Source: Oncomelania hupensis
Lineage: Eukaryota > Mollusca > Gastropoda > Littorinimorpha > Pomatiopsidae
Direction: 5' to 3'
DNA length: 64,000 nucleotides
Assembly: GCA_036898135.1 (NCBI GenBank)
Contig: CM072512.1
Span: forward strand, 6,152,815 to 6,216,814
Below the pieces are notes generated by a model. The model was given only the letters and a program-made list of their open reading frames with translations, was not told the origin of the DNA and searched no databases. Every line of letters starts with the position of its first letter. Within the stretch, counting starts at the first letter, position 1. The position numbers and the translations under genes were made by a program. Positions 42,983 to 52,899 of the stretch are shown piece after piece.

Positions 42983-43366
42983 TTTGTATCCCGCTGCCAT
43001 TCTCTCATCTTTTGTCTATGTCTGATCCGTAAGTGTATAAACGGCTGTAAATATTTATACTGTTTTTCTTCCTGGGCCTAACCGGGCATATAGATAGCTG
43101 TGAATAGTTTTTTTTTGCTATTCTATTTTCATTCTTTTTTGTCATTTGTGTACATAGTTGTAAATAGTCTATTTTTGTCTTTTTTGTAATTTATGTACAT
43201 AGTTGTAAATAGTCTGTACCTTTACTGTCCCGTCTTTTGGTGTATTGTAGAAAAAGTGATGTTTCATCGAGTGCATGTATTCATATGTAATGACTATGTA
43301 AAGCGTGGTGAGTCTGGTCATAGGCTGGTGTACCCGCTATATAAAAATCCGTTATTATTATTATTA

Positions 43367-44270
43367 CACTGCTTGAGAATAAGGGCTTAGACTGACCATT
43401 ACGCACGACTAGGGTTAGAGGGACAGGACTGCTTATTGCATGCAATTTAAAGTGGGAGGGTGGGGTGAAACAGTCCACGCAATCGCAAATACGAAAGGAA
43501 ATGGCGGTACAACACGCAAAAACACATTTCCAAAACTAGTCTCTTAATGATGATGACGTCCACTTGTAAGACGCAGCTTCTCCGTGCTGGCACCCTGCTC
43601 AGGGCGCACAGAGAAAGGAAAAGAGGGGGGTAGGGTTTCGTGGAGCAAAGGGGAATGATGGGGGAGAGGGGGCAGGGTTGGTGCACAGCAAAGGGGTGAG
43701 TAGGGAAGGGGGTTGAAGGGCAGCATCTAATGTTCAAATAGGTGTGTCTCTTGACAGGCAGCCCACGTCCTTCAGTTTTTGTGGCAATGAATTCCAGAGC
43801 TATGGGCCGCAATGAGAGAAAGAACGAAAGCCGGGGTTCTTCTGTTTGTGTTTGCTCACTGACGGCGCACACTGGTTTGGTTTTGCTGTGGAGGGAAATG
43901 GAACTAAAACAATGCACACAATATTTTGTTTTGCAAAACACGTTTGTTTTAAATACATGAGGTAAGTTGTCTCGCAAAGATAAATGGAACGAGAGTTGAT
44001 GCAAAGCATCTTGGACAGCTGGAACATCTTGAGTTAACAGTTTTAAAATAATAAAAAGAACCTAAGACTAGAAATATTCAGCCTTATGAATCAAGTCCCA
44101 ATATAGTGACAAAAGAAAGTCGGAGACTTAAGACAACCACCTTCATGCGTCCAGCTCCAGCACGTTAACCATAAGACTAAAGAGCTCGCCGGATATTATC
44201 AATCTATTCTCCAGTACGTCCTCGGGAAATAGCTTCAAACATCCGCAAACATTCCACATTTGGAACATTA
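43367..44270. other. No gene recognised
   Basis: A 185-codon minus-strand frame (43,447-44,004) contains no domain I know and includes a Pro/Ser/Leu-rich part. A block with ggcagcccacgtccttcag and ggcaatgaattccagagct reads like degenerate repeat, but I cannot name it. Confidence 0.35.
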
Positions 44271-45945
44271 CTTAGTCATTATAGGATCCAGCTAGTTACG
44301 TAGTCATTGTTTATAGAGTCCAGCTAGTTACTTAGTCATTGTTTATAGGATCCAGCTAGTTACGTAGTCTTTGTTTATAGGATCCAGCTAGTTACGTAGT
44401 CATTGTTTATAGGGTCCAACTAGTTACGTAGTCATTGTTTATAGGATCCAGCTAATTACGTAGTCTTTGTTTATAGGGCCCAGCTAGTTACGTAGTCATT
44501 GTTTATAGGATCCAACTAGTTACGTAGTCATTGTTTATAGGGTCCAGCTAATTACGTAGTCATTGTTTATAGGGTCCAGCTAGTTACGTAGTCATTGTTT
44601 ATAAGGTCCAGCTAATTACGTAGTCATTGTTTATAGGGTCCAACTAGTTACGTAGTTATTGTTTATAGGGTACAGCTAGTTACATAGTCATTGTTTATAG
44701 GGTCCAGCTAGTTACGTAGTTATTGTTTATAGGGTCCAGCTAGTTACGTAGTTATTGTTTATAGGGTCCAACTAGTTACGTAGTTATTGTTTATAGGGTC
44801 CAGCTAGTTACGTAGTCATTGTTTATAGGGTCCAGCTAGTTACGTAGTTATTGTTTATAGGGTCCAACTAGTTACGTAGTCATTGTTTATAGGGTCCAGC
44901 TAGTTACGTAGTTATTGTTTATAGGGTCCAACTAGTTACGTAGTCATTGTTTATAGGGTCCAGCTAGTTACGTAGTTATTGTTTATAGGGTCCAACTAGT
45001 TACGTAGTTATTGTTTATAGGGTACAGCTAGTTACATAGTCATTGTTTATAGGGTCCAGCTAGTTACGTAGTCATTGTTTATAGGATCCAACTAGTTACG
45101 TAGTCATTGTTTATAGGATCCAGCTAGTTACGTAGTCATTGTTTATAGGGTACAGCTAGTTACATAGTCATTGTTTATAGGGTCCAGCTAGTTACGTAGT
45201 TATTGTTTATAGGGTCCAGCTAGTTACGTAGTTATTGTTTATAGGGTACAGCTAGTTACATAGTCATTGTTTATAGGATCCAGCTAGTTACGTAGTCTTT
45301 GTTTATAGGGTCCAGCTAGTTACGTAGTCTTTGTTTATAGGGTCCAGCTAGTTACGTAGTTATTGTTTATAGGGTCCAGCTAGTTACGTAGTCATTGTTT
45401 ATAGGATCCAGCTAGTTACGTAGTCTTTGTTTATAGGGTCCAGCTAGTTACGTAGTCATTGTTTATAGGGTCCAGCTATTTACGTAATCATTGTTTATAG
45501 GGTCCAGCTAGTTACGTGGTCATTGTTTATAGGGTCCAACTAGTTACGTAGTTATTGTTTATAGGGTCCAGCTAGTTACGTGGTCATTGTTTATAGGGTC
45601 CAACTAGTTACGTAGTCATTGTTTATAGGGTCCAGCTAGTTACGTAGTCATTGTTTATAGGGTCCAACTAGTTACGTAGTTATTGTTTATAGGGTCCAGC
45701 TAGTTACGTAATCATTGTTTATAGGGTCCAACTAGTTACGTAGTTATTGTTTATAGGGTCCAGCTAGTTACGTAGTCATTGTTTATAGGATCCAACTAGT
45801 TACGTAGTCATTGTTTATAGGATCCAACTAGTTACGTAGTCATTGTTTATAGGATCCAGCTAGTTAGTTAATCAATGTTTATAGGGCACTGCTAGTTGCT
45901 TAGTCACTGGTTATAGAGTCCAACTAATTAGTTAGTCATTGTTTA
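44271..45945. repeat. 32-bp minisatellite, about 52 copies
   Basis: Units of 32 bp, for example gttacgtagtcattgttta then tagggtccagcta. Variants alternate (gatcc/ggtcc, cagc/caac, gtcatt/gttatt/gtcttt) with repeated local patterns. The array ends directly at the dispersed repeat A, whose head contains the same tcattgtttatagggtccagc word, so the unit derives from that head. Confidence 0.96.
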
Positions 45946-46222
45946 TAGTGTCCAGCTGACTGCAAAGAGCCGAATCAGGACCACAACTTGTTTGAAGAGG
46001 ACACATCCCTGATCCGTATAAAAGATCTACTAACACAATCCTAATGGTAACATTGAAGGCACTCCACCAGCAGGTGGCGCTGAGGCTGTATCCTAATTTA
46101 TGGAACCCCCGTTTATAAAAACAAAATAGAATATAAACGTCATGATAATATATTAACAAAACAAATACACATAAAATGCCTACGTTGCTAAATAATAATA
46201 CCATACAAAGCCCTAGTGACCA
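45946..46222 (+). mobile_element. Dispersed repeat A, copy 1, left part
   Basis: Starts ccagctgactgcaaagagccg and continues with atcaggaccacaac, aaaagatct and a part matching, in reverse orientation, 60,355-60,640. It breaks off at 46,222 after ctagtgacca, where LINE-B begins. The remaining part resumes at about 50,010. The family is not recognised; no protein is visible. Confidence 0.75.
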
Positions 46223-46228
46223 TTTTAC

Positions 46229-47464
46229 TTGCCACGAGAATTCTCCAACATCATTGTCTGTGTGGTCTATGTACCACTGTATGCTCCATCAGAGAAGACC
46301 AGAACTGCAGCAAACGCCATCAGTACATCAGTCACAGCCCTCCAGATGAAGTACCCTGATGCTCCAGTGCTGGTGTTGGGGGATTTGAACGCCTGTTCTC
46401 TTGATGATGAATTCCCAGCGCTACAGCAATATGTAACCTGTAAAACCAGAGGCCACAAGACCCTCGACGTATGTTATGGGTCCATCCCGAACGCCTATTC
46501 TTGTCAACCCTTACCCCAGCTTGGCCGCTCTGATCACTGCACGGTGTATCTCAGGCCCAAATACAAACAACTCTTGAAGCGAGTGCGGCCCAGATACATC
46601 ATGGCCCGGTCATGGTCGCAGAACTCTGTGGATGCCCTGCAGGGCTGCTTTGACTGCACGGATTGGACCACTCTCTATGACTCCAATGCTAGCATCAATC
46701 ACAACCTTGATGTGCTTACATCATACATCAAGTTTTGCCAGGATTCTGTGATGCCCCCCAGGAGAAAAAAGCTGTACCCTAACACCAAGCCCTGGTTTAC
46801 CATGGAGATTTCTGACATCCTAATGCAGAAGAGAGCAGCCTACAGAGACGGTGAAATGGTGAAGGTGGCAGAGTTCACCCGTCTGGCACGTTCAGCAGTG
46901 CGTAGGGCCAAGCTGGAGTATTCGAGAAAGGTCGAGAAGGAGTTTGGCTCTATGAACACTCGTGCCGCCTTTCAGCACCTCAAGGTCATGACTGAGGATG
47001 GCGACCCTTCTGGCACTTCCCAGACAGCTGTACCTGATCCCTTGTCATTCGCCACTGATCTCAACACCTTCTACAACAGGTTTGATACAGCCGACTACTC
47101 TGCTGAGTGCAAACGATTGATGTCGGAGGCTCCTGTTGTGGAGGGATCAGTGAGCGTATCTGAGGAGGAGGTCCGCCTTCAGTTCCAGAGGCTCAGACAG
47201 TCAAAAGCGACTGGACCGGATGGCATATCTGCAAAACTTCTCTATAATTGTGCAGACTCTCTTGCCCCAGCCTTCAGGCCAATATTCCAAGACTCTATTA
47301 ACTCTGGCATGATCCCTACCCTCTGGAAAACCTCCCACATCATTCCTGTACCCAAAAAACCCAAACCCACAGAACTAAATCATTACCGCCCTGTCGCCCT
47401 CACACCCATTCCCATGAAATGTCTTGAAAAAATCATGCTGAAAAAACCTTCTCCCTTTCATTGA
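46229..47464 (+). pseudogene. LINE-B endonuclease (partial) and RT N-terminal part
   Basis: Open from the truncation point, with no real start codon. Endonuclease motifs: VVYVPLYAPSE, VLGDLNAC and GRSDHCTVYL. The linker follows, then the RT beginning LRQSKATGPDGISAKLL, HIIPVPKKPKPTELNHYRPV and ALTPIPMKCLEKIML. The frame stops at 47,462 because of an apparent extra A in the run at about 47,444-47,449; reading one base later restores the expected continuation. It could be a natural decay mutation or a sequencing error in a homopolymer. Confidence 0.87.
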
Positions 47465-48560
47465 ACCACACCTTGACCCACTTCAATTCGCTTACCGCTC
47501 GGGCAGGGGAGTGGAGGATGCAATTGCCACCTTGCTTCATAAGCTGCTAAAACACCTGGAGACGCCTGGGCACTACGCGCGTATATTGTTCGCTGATTTT
47601 TCATCAGCGTTCAACACCATACAGCGCCACACAATGGTCCAAAAACTCCAGCAGTATGATGTTCCCACTGTCATCGTCCACTGGGTCCTTGACTTCCTGT
47701 CCGACCGTCGACAGCAGGTGAGGGTTGGAGAGACTTTGTCGCCGGAGCTCACCACAAACACCGGTGCACCGCAAGGATGCTGCCTGAGTCCCTTCCTGTA
47801 CATTACATACACCAACGACTGCAGATGTGATGTACCAACATGCTCCTGCACTAAGTTTGCCGATGACTCCGCCATCCTGGGACTACTTTCCGATGCTGAG
47901 TCAGAGCAACAGTACAATCTGGCTATTGGCAACTTCACCAGGTGGTGCTCTGATCACTTCTTGGAGTTGAACATCTCGAAGACCAAGGAACTTGTTGTGG
48001 ATCCACGTCGTGACGCCCAGTTGGTGGCTCCGGTGGTGATCGGAGGTGAGGTAGTAGAGATTGTGGACACTTTCAGGTACCTCGGTGTCACCCTCGACTC
48101 TGCTTTGACGTTCAAGGAACATGTGGCGGTCACTCAGAGGAAGTGCCAGCAGAGGATGTATGTCCTTCGGAGGCTGAGGTCTTTCGATCTTGCTCCTAAA
48201 CTAATTCTGAACCTCTACCGTAGCATCATTGAACCCCTTTTAACATACTGCAGCATCATCTTTTTTCCCTTGTTGTCTGTTACTGAGAAAAATAAACTGA
48301 TTAAAATATCCAACACTGCATCAAAAATCATCTCCCTCCCAGTTCCCCCCATATCTGACATCCACAACAAAGCCCTACTCCGCAAGGCACGTACAGTCTC
48401 TGCTGACGCATGTCATCCTCTACACTCTGAGTTTGAACGACTCCCATCTGGAGTCCGGTGGAGAGTCCCAAAGGCAAAAAAGGCAAAATTTCAGCGTAGT
48501 TTCGTGCCAACTGCTATTGGCTGCCTGAACAAAGCCAATGGCAGAAGCAGAAGTCGTTAG
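47446..48560 (+). pseudogene. LINE-B reverse transcriptase C-terminal part
   Basis: Continues the RT in the next frame: LQFAYRSGRGVEDAIATLLH, LFADFSSAFNTIQ, TGAPQGCCLSPFLY, TKFADDSAIL (active site FADD), LNISKTKELVVDPRR, FRYLGVTLDSALTF and LIKISNTASKIISLP, ending with a stop at 48,558-48,560. All core RT motifs are present, so this LINE was functional before the single-base shift and 5' truncation. Confidence 0.88.
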
Positions 48561-49060
48561 CAGATCAATGGGAAGACTGCACAGCATTGTTAATCACCCC
48601 CCCCCCCCCCCTTCTACTACTTACTCCTCCTGACAGTACTTTTTCTGCTTAAATCTGTTGATGTACTTTACTTGTACTGGCACTTGTGTGTGTGTGTGTA
48701 GTGTCATTACTGTTTTAAATATTGTAACCTACAATATAAAATATATGGTATACACTTTTAATACACAAAATAAATAATATGTGGATTTGTGGATTGTTTC
48801 CTTAGAACTGATTTTTTACTTTAAACAGTGTAACATGTGCATGGTCTATTGATTTATAATTATAGCCTGGCATGCCCTCATAATCAAGAAGTAGTTTTAG
48901 GTGTTTTTTAAGTTATTATATCTTATGTTTGTTATTAAGTAGTAATTAATTAAGGTATTGTTTGTTCCATGTTAGTTTATAGTTGTAGTCAATGTTTGGA
49001 AGGTTTGATATTGTAGACTAATGAACGTAGTCCAATGTGTTTTGTTTACGTAGGCCAAAC

Positions 49061-49371
49061 AAGGTCGGGGTCACAGGTTGCGAACCAAACTTAGAACAAG
49101 TACGTAGCCTACCTGCTTCCTGTTGCATTTAGATCCACTAGTAATCTTCATCGTATGTCCCTTCCTCAAGTGATACCTCAATCCTAGTATTCCATCGTAA
49201 TCCCATCAGGTGCACAACACGTTTGCCTCACCTATTTTGATAAATAATATCAACTGAAATTCCAGCACCTTCTCATAGCTGCCACTGTTTCCCTCTCAAT
49301 TCTACATCACTTAGGCTTTCTGCGCATACCATCCGCGCACAGGCCAGGGTTCGCGACCTGTGACCTGACCT
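49061..49371. repeat. Inverted repeat in LINE-B 3' region
   Basis: aggtcggggtcacaggttgcgaacc (49,062-49,086) and its near reverse complement at 49,348-49,371 enclose about 260 bp of non-coding sequence. This may be a MITE inserted in the LINE 3' UTR. It contains AGGTCA-type words. Confidence 0.55.
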
Positions 49372-49408
49372 GCCCGTGAGGCATGTCTCATAGGCATAAG
49401 CCTACGTC

Positions 49409-49466
<58 letters not shown>
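49409..49466. repeat. (ATT)n microsatellite
   Basis: Nineteen or so ATT units. Confidence 0.96.
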
Positions 49467-49468
<2 letters not shown>

Positions 49469-49579
49469 GCGTTTTTCATTAAGATGCATTGTCATTTTCT
49501 TTTGATTAGGTAGATGTGTTATTGGTTTATTTTTATCTTGATTGAATTATGTTCCTGTTGCTGTGGCATGCGGTGAGGA

Positions 49580-49792
49580 TGTTGTGTGTGTGTGTGTGCT
49601 CGTGTGTGTGTGCGTGAGGACACGCGTGTATATATACGCGTGTGTGTGTGTGTGTGCGTGTGTGTGTCTGAGATGTGCAAATATTTATCTATTCAAGGCC
49701 TGGATACTGTGGGTGTGGATGTGTGTGTGTGTGTGTGTGTGTGTGTGAGTGTGTGTGTGTGGGTGTGTGTGTGTGTGTATGTGTAGGTGTGT
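49580..49792. repeat. (GT)n-rich tracts
   Basis: Interrupted GT repeats with a gtatatatacgcgtgtg stretch that could adopt Z-DNA. No coding feature. Confidence 0.9.
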
Positions 49793-50009
49793 GTGGATAT
49801 ATTAGGTGGCAGTGAAGCTAATGATATGCTTGACTGTATATTGTTCTTATGAGTCATATCTTATCTTATACCTTGTATTTTTAAACTGTTTATGTTTTTA
49901 AATTTAATATTTAATATTTTGTAATATTTATAAAAATATCGCAGGCTACTGATGTCACCCACATCTTCCATCTTTTTGGAATAAAGAATTGTTGACTTGA
50001 CTTGACTTG

Positions 50010-50278
50010 ACATTCGGCAGAAAGCGTCCAATATTCCCAAGCTGACCCAACAGAATCCATACACAAACGAGAAGTTTTGGGAGAGTTTTCAAGAAAAAAA
50101 AGGTAGGTGAATGTCTAGCCAAGAAGATAGTAGATTGATAGAACAGATTAGGAACGAGAAAGAGCAAAGGAGAATGACAGAAACAGTGGTCATTTAAAGC
50201 ACTAAATTGCCAGACAGTGGGGATACTATTTATACAGAAAACCCCGGTACGTACCCCAACGGGAGTCTTTTGGAACTA
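50010..50278 (+). mobile_element. Dispersed repeat A, copy 1, right part
   Basis: Begins attcggcagaaagcgtcca and ends with a ccccggtacgtaccccaacg stretch. It matches in reverse orientation 60,060-60,345. Together with 45,946-46,222 it reconstitutes one repeat split by LINE-B. Confidence 0.75.
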
Positions 50279-50435
50279 TATATTGCCAGTTTTGTTTACA
50301 AATAAAGATTGAACTCTTTGAGGACTAAATATGTGGATGGTGTTCGATGTTGGGGGATTGAACAGAAAATATCCGTCAAAGATATTTTGTCAGCATGTCC
50401 AGTTCTTTACATAAAATATGTATTATTTAATATGA

Positions 50436-50470
50436 TGATGATGGTGAGGAGGAGGAGGAGGAGGATGATA

Positions 50471-50555
<85 letters not shown>

Positions 50556-50568
50556 GGATGATGATGCT
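50436..50568. repeat. (GAT)n/(GAG)n triplet tract
   Basis: GAG units followed by about 37 GAT units. Bases 50,569-51,089 afterwards are AT-rich with no recognised feature. Confidence 0.96.
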
Positions 50569-51139
50569 TTTATCTGTAATATCGCAAATATATAAATCTG
50601 AAGTAGGAAAGTTATTATACATTTTTGGTAGGTTAGAATTTGTTACCAATTCAGTGACTATGTGTTAACAGATGTTAGTATTCAATTTAAATTAGTTTAA
50701 AAGTAACATCACTGCAATGTGAAAAAAGATTTTGAATTAAAAAGCCCATTCCATCTTTGGATTAAATTATCAAATGTGATGTTTTCTTAACATCTTGATT
50801 TAAAATTTCTCATTTATATTTCTATCTCTTCAGTGAAAGTGAAAGACAATTAATCTTGGAGTGAAATAAAATGCGCTAACGTTTATTAGTTTATAAAGTG
50901 CTAGTTTATCCTCCAGACAACCAAAATCCCCTACAAGTATCGTATAAAATGTAACTATATTTCTCCATAATCCCAAATGTTATTTTTTTTCCCAAGCCAA
51001 AAGACCCCACCGTCGAACTTCCAACCATAACCCTCACTTCAATCACTACGCCAGCAACCACGATAATGTATATATTCACCAATACTCGTCCTCAGCCTCC
51101 TAGACCATCATGGGTTAGTCATAGGTTCTCGTAGCTCTA

Positions 51140-51452
51140 TGTTCAAATAAATTAGGCTTCGTTCCCAGTCTCCTTCGGATGAGAGTAAAAACCGAAGTCT
51201 AGTCTGGGCACGCGCGATTACCATCGCACAGGCTTTAAAGATCCTGACGCTCATGTCCTAGGCGGGTGAGTGCCGGCTACACAAATACACCCAGCACGCA
51301 CTAGGTCCCTTCTCCCCATCCCTGGTCGCCCAGGATTGTGCTCAGTTGTCTGGAGAGCCAGCAAGTGGGCGCCTATGTTAGATCCTGTATCGGCCAGCGC
51401 CCCGAGCAGCTCTTGAGCTGGAGACGCGCTATATAAGACCAATATACTGTAG
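51140..51452 (+). mobile_element. SINE copy, plus orientation
   Basis: Contains the body words ctttaaagatcctgacgctc, atgtcctaggcgggtgagtg, ccagcacgcactaggtccc and the 3' end cgagcagctcttgagctgga with gcgctatataagacc. The order mirrors the minus-strand copy at 12,385-12,832. The tRNA-like head is not recognisable. Confidence 0.75.
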
Positions 51453-51778
51453 GATAAGAACTGAGAGCTGTGTGAACATAGAGCTGTGCACTGAACAGTG
51501 GGCTTTGGTAAGCTAAAGTCTGTGGGAACATAATTGTGGTTAAAGAAGTATACTAGAAACTTTTGGGAACATAGAGCTGTGGTACTAAGGAGTTGTGGGA
51601 ACGCAGACCTGGACCTGAGCACAATGGTGTGATTGAGCAGACACAGAGCTCATTGAGCGGGGTCAGTAAGGACCCTCATTCCACGTCACTCTTCAGCAGT
51701 ACAAGGCTCATCTCGTCTGTCTGGAACACTAAACTGATCGTCCAGAGTAACGCAGACCACATGATGCAACACCAAAGA

Positions 51779-51948
51779 ACTAGTAGTAGTAGTAGTAATA
51801 ATAGTAATAGTAGTAGTAGTAGTAGCAGTGGTAGTAGTAATAGTAGTAGCATTAATAGTAGTAGTCGTAGTGATAGTAATAGTAGTAGTAGTAGTAGTAG
51901 AAGCAGCAGTAGTAGTAAAAAAAGAATTATAAGAACGATGAAATAAAA

Positions 51949-52023
<75 letters not shown>

Positions 52024-52040
52024 GAGCAGAAGCAGCAGTA
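51779..52040. repeat. (AGT)n triplet tract
   Basis: Interrupted AGT repeats at 51,781-51,915 and a nearly pure run at 51,950-52,022. The Ser/Asn-rich frame over it is a by-product. Confidence 0.95.
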
Positions 52041-52417
52041 GTAGCTTGAGGCCAAGAAAGGCAATGAAGCCTTTCTTAATGTCCTTTCATTGTCATGTTT
52101 TGCTTACTGGATCTGATTAGAATTCAACTTTCCTGCGTTTCATTCACCGAAGCTATAGAATAATATTTTACATTTTGGGATATCTTCCAGCTGCTTTTTA
52201 TTTTTATTTTTTAATAAATGAGAGTCTGATTATTTGGGACACTCTTAAACATAACAATCACGGAAAAACGGGAATATAGAAAATATAAAATGATAATAAC
52301 TTCTTGGGCCAGAAGTCAGAAGAAACGAAACCTTGTGAATTCGTTTCCGGAGTGGTTGACATTTAATACGCCGAAAGAACCGGGCAAACTTAACGCACAA
52401 TCGAACCGTAGTCGTTA

Positions 52418-52600
52418 GTTATTCATTGTTTATAGGGTCCAGCGGGCTACAAAGAACCGAATCAGGACCACAAAATCAGGACCATAACTTGGTTGAAAGA
52501 GGACTCACCCTTGATCCGAAGAAAAGACCTGCAGAAACAACTGTAACGGTAACACTGAAGGCACTCCACCAGCTGGCCACCTCCCACAGCAGCGAGTGGT
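52418..52600 (+). mobile_element. Dispersed repeat A, copy 2 (partial)
   Basis: Starts ttcattgtttatagggtccag and continues caaagaaccgaatcaggacc, ttgaaagaggac and ggcactccaccagctgg. A 17-bp part (atcaggaccacaa) is duplicated in tandem. Confidence 0.72.
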
Positions 52601-52629
52601 TGGGCGCCTACCACAGGGGAAGGTTAAGC

Positions 52630-52840
52630 ATCGCCTGACGCCCAAGGCGTCATCCTGGGTGACAGGGGATAGGGGAGAAGGGACCTAGTGCGTGCTGGCT
52701 GTATTTGTGTATAAAGCCGGCACTCACCCGTCCAGGACATGAGCGTCTGGATCTTTAAAATCCGTGCGATGGAATGAATGCGTGCATGCACAGACTAGAC
52801 CTCGGATTAGACTCTTATACGAAGGAGTAGGGAGACGCTG
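52630..52840 (-). mobile_element. SINE fragment, minus orientation
   Basis: Body words in minus sense: ggagaagggacctagtgcgtg, gtccaggacatgagcgtc, ggatctttaaaatccg and actagacctcgg. A 3x18-bp tandem (gtgtttcatggacttgtt) follows at 52,840-52,895. Confidence 0.7.
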
Positions 52841-52899
52841 GCCTGTGTTTCATGGACTTGTTGTGTTTCATGGACTTGTTGTGTTTCATGGACTTGTGT

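Larger units (their letters stand above)
27838..43366 (+). mobile_element. LINE-A: CR1/L2-like LINE split by Gypsy-2
   Basis: The left part runs to 29,919 and the right part resumes at 42,272 in the same protein region, separated by Gypsy-2 and its ctcat duplication. The left part encodes an APE-type endonuclease without its first segment and the reverse transcriptase; the right part encodes the thumb and C-terminal region. The 3' UTR ends with ctatataaaaatccg and an ATT repeat at about 43,340-43,366, typical of CR1/L2-type tails. The 5' boundary is unclear and probably truncated near 27,870. Confidence 0.85.
46223..50009 (+). mobile_element. LINE-B: non-LTR retrotransposon, 5' truncated
   Basis: Inserted into dispersed repeat A. 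It begins inside the endonuclease domain and contains an RT in two frames, a 1.4-kb 3' UTR with ATT and GT microsatellites, a polyadenylation signal aataaa at 49,980-49,985, and ends in about four ttgac units. Flanking bases (gaccatt at the left, gacatt at the right) suggest a short imperfect target duplication. The RT resembles Rex1/CR1-group LINEs; I am not certain of the clade. Confidence 0.8.

Noticed and set aside
43447..44004. 185-codon minus-strand frame
   Set aside because: No recognisable domain, Pro/Ser/Leu-rich middle, next to degenerate repeat sequence.
44271..45945. CRISPR-like array or satellite with spacers
   Set aside because: Pure 32-bp tandem units differing by point variants; no spacers.
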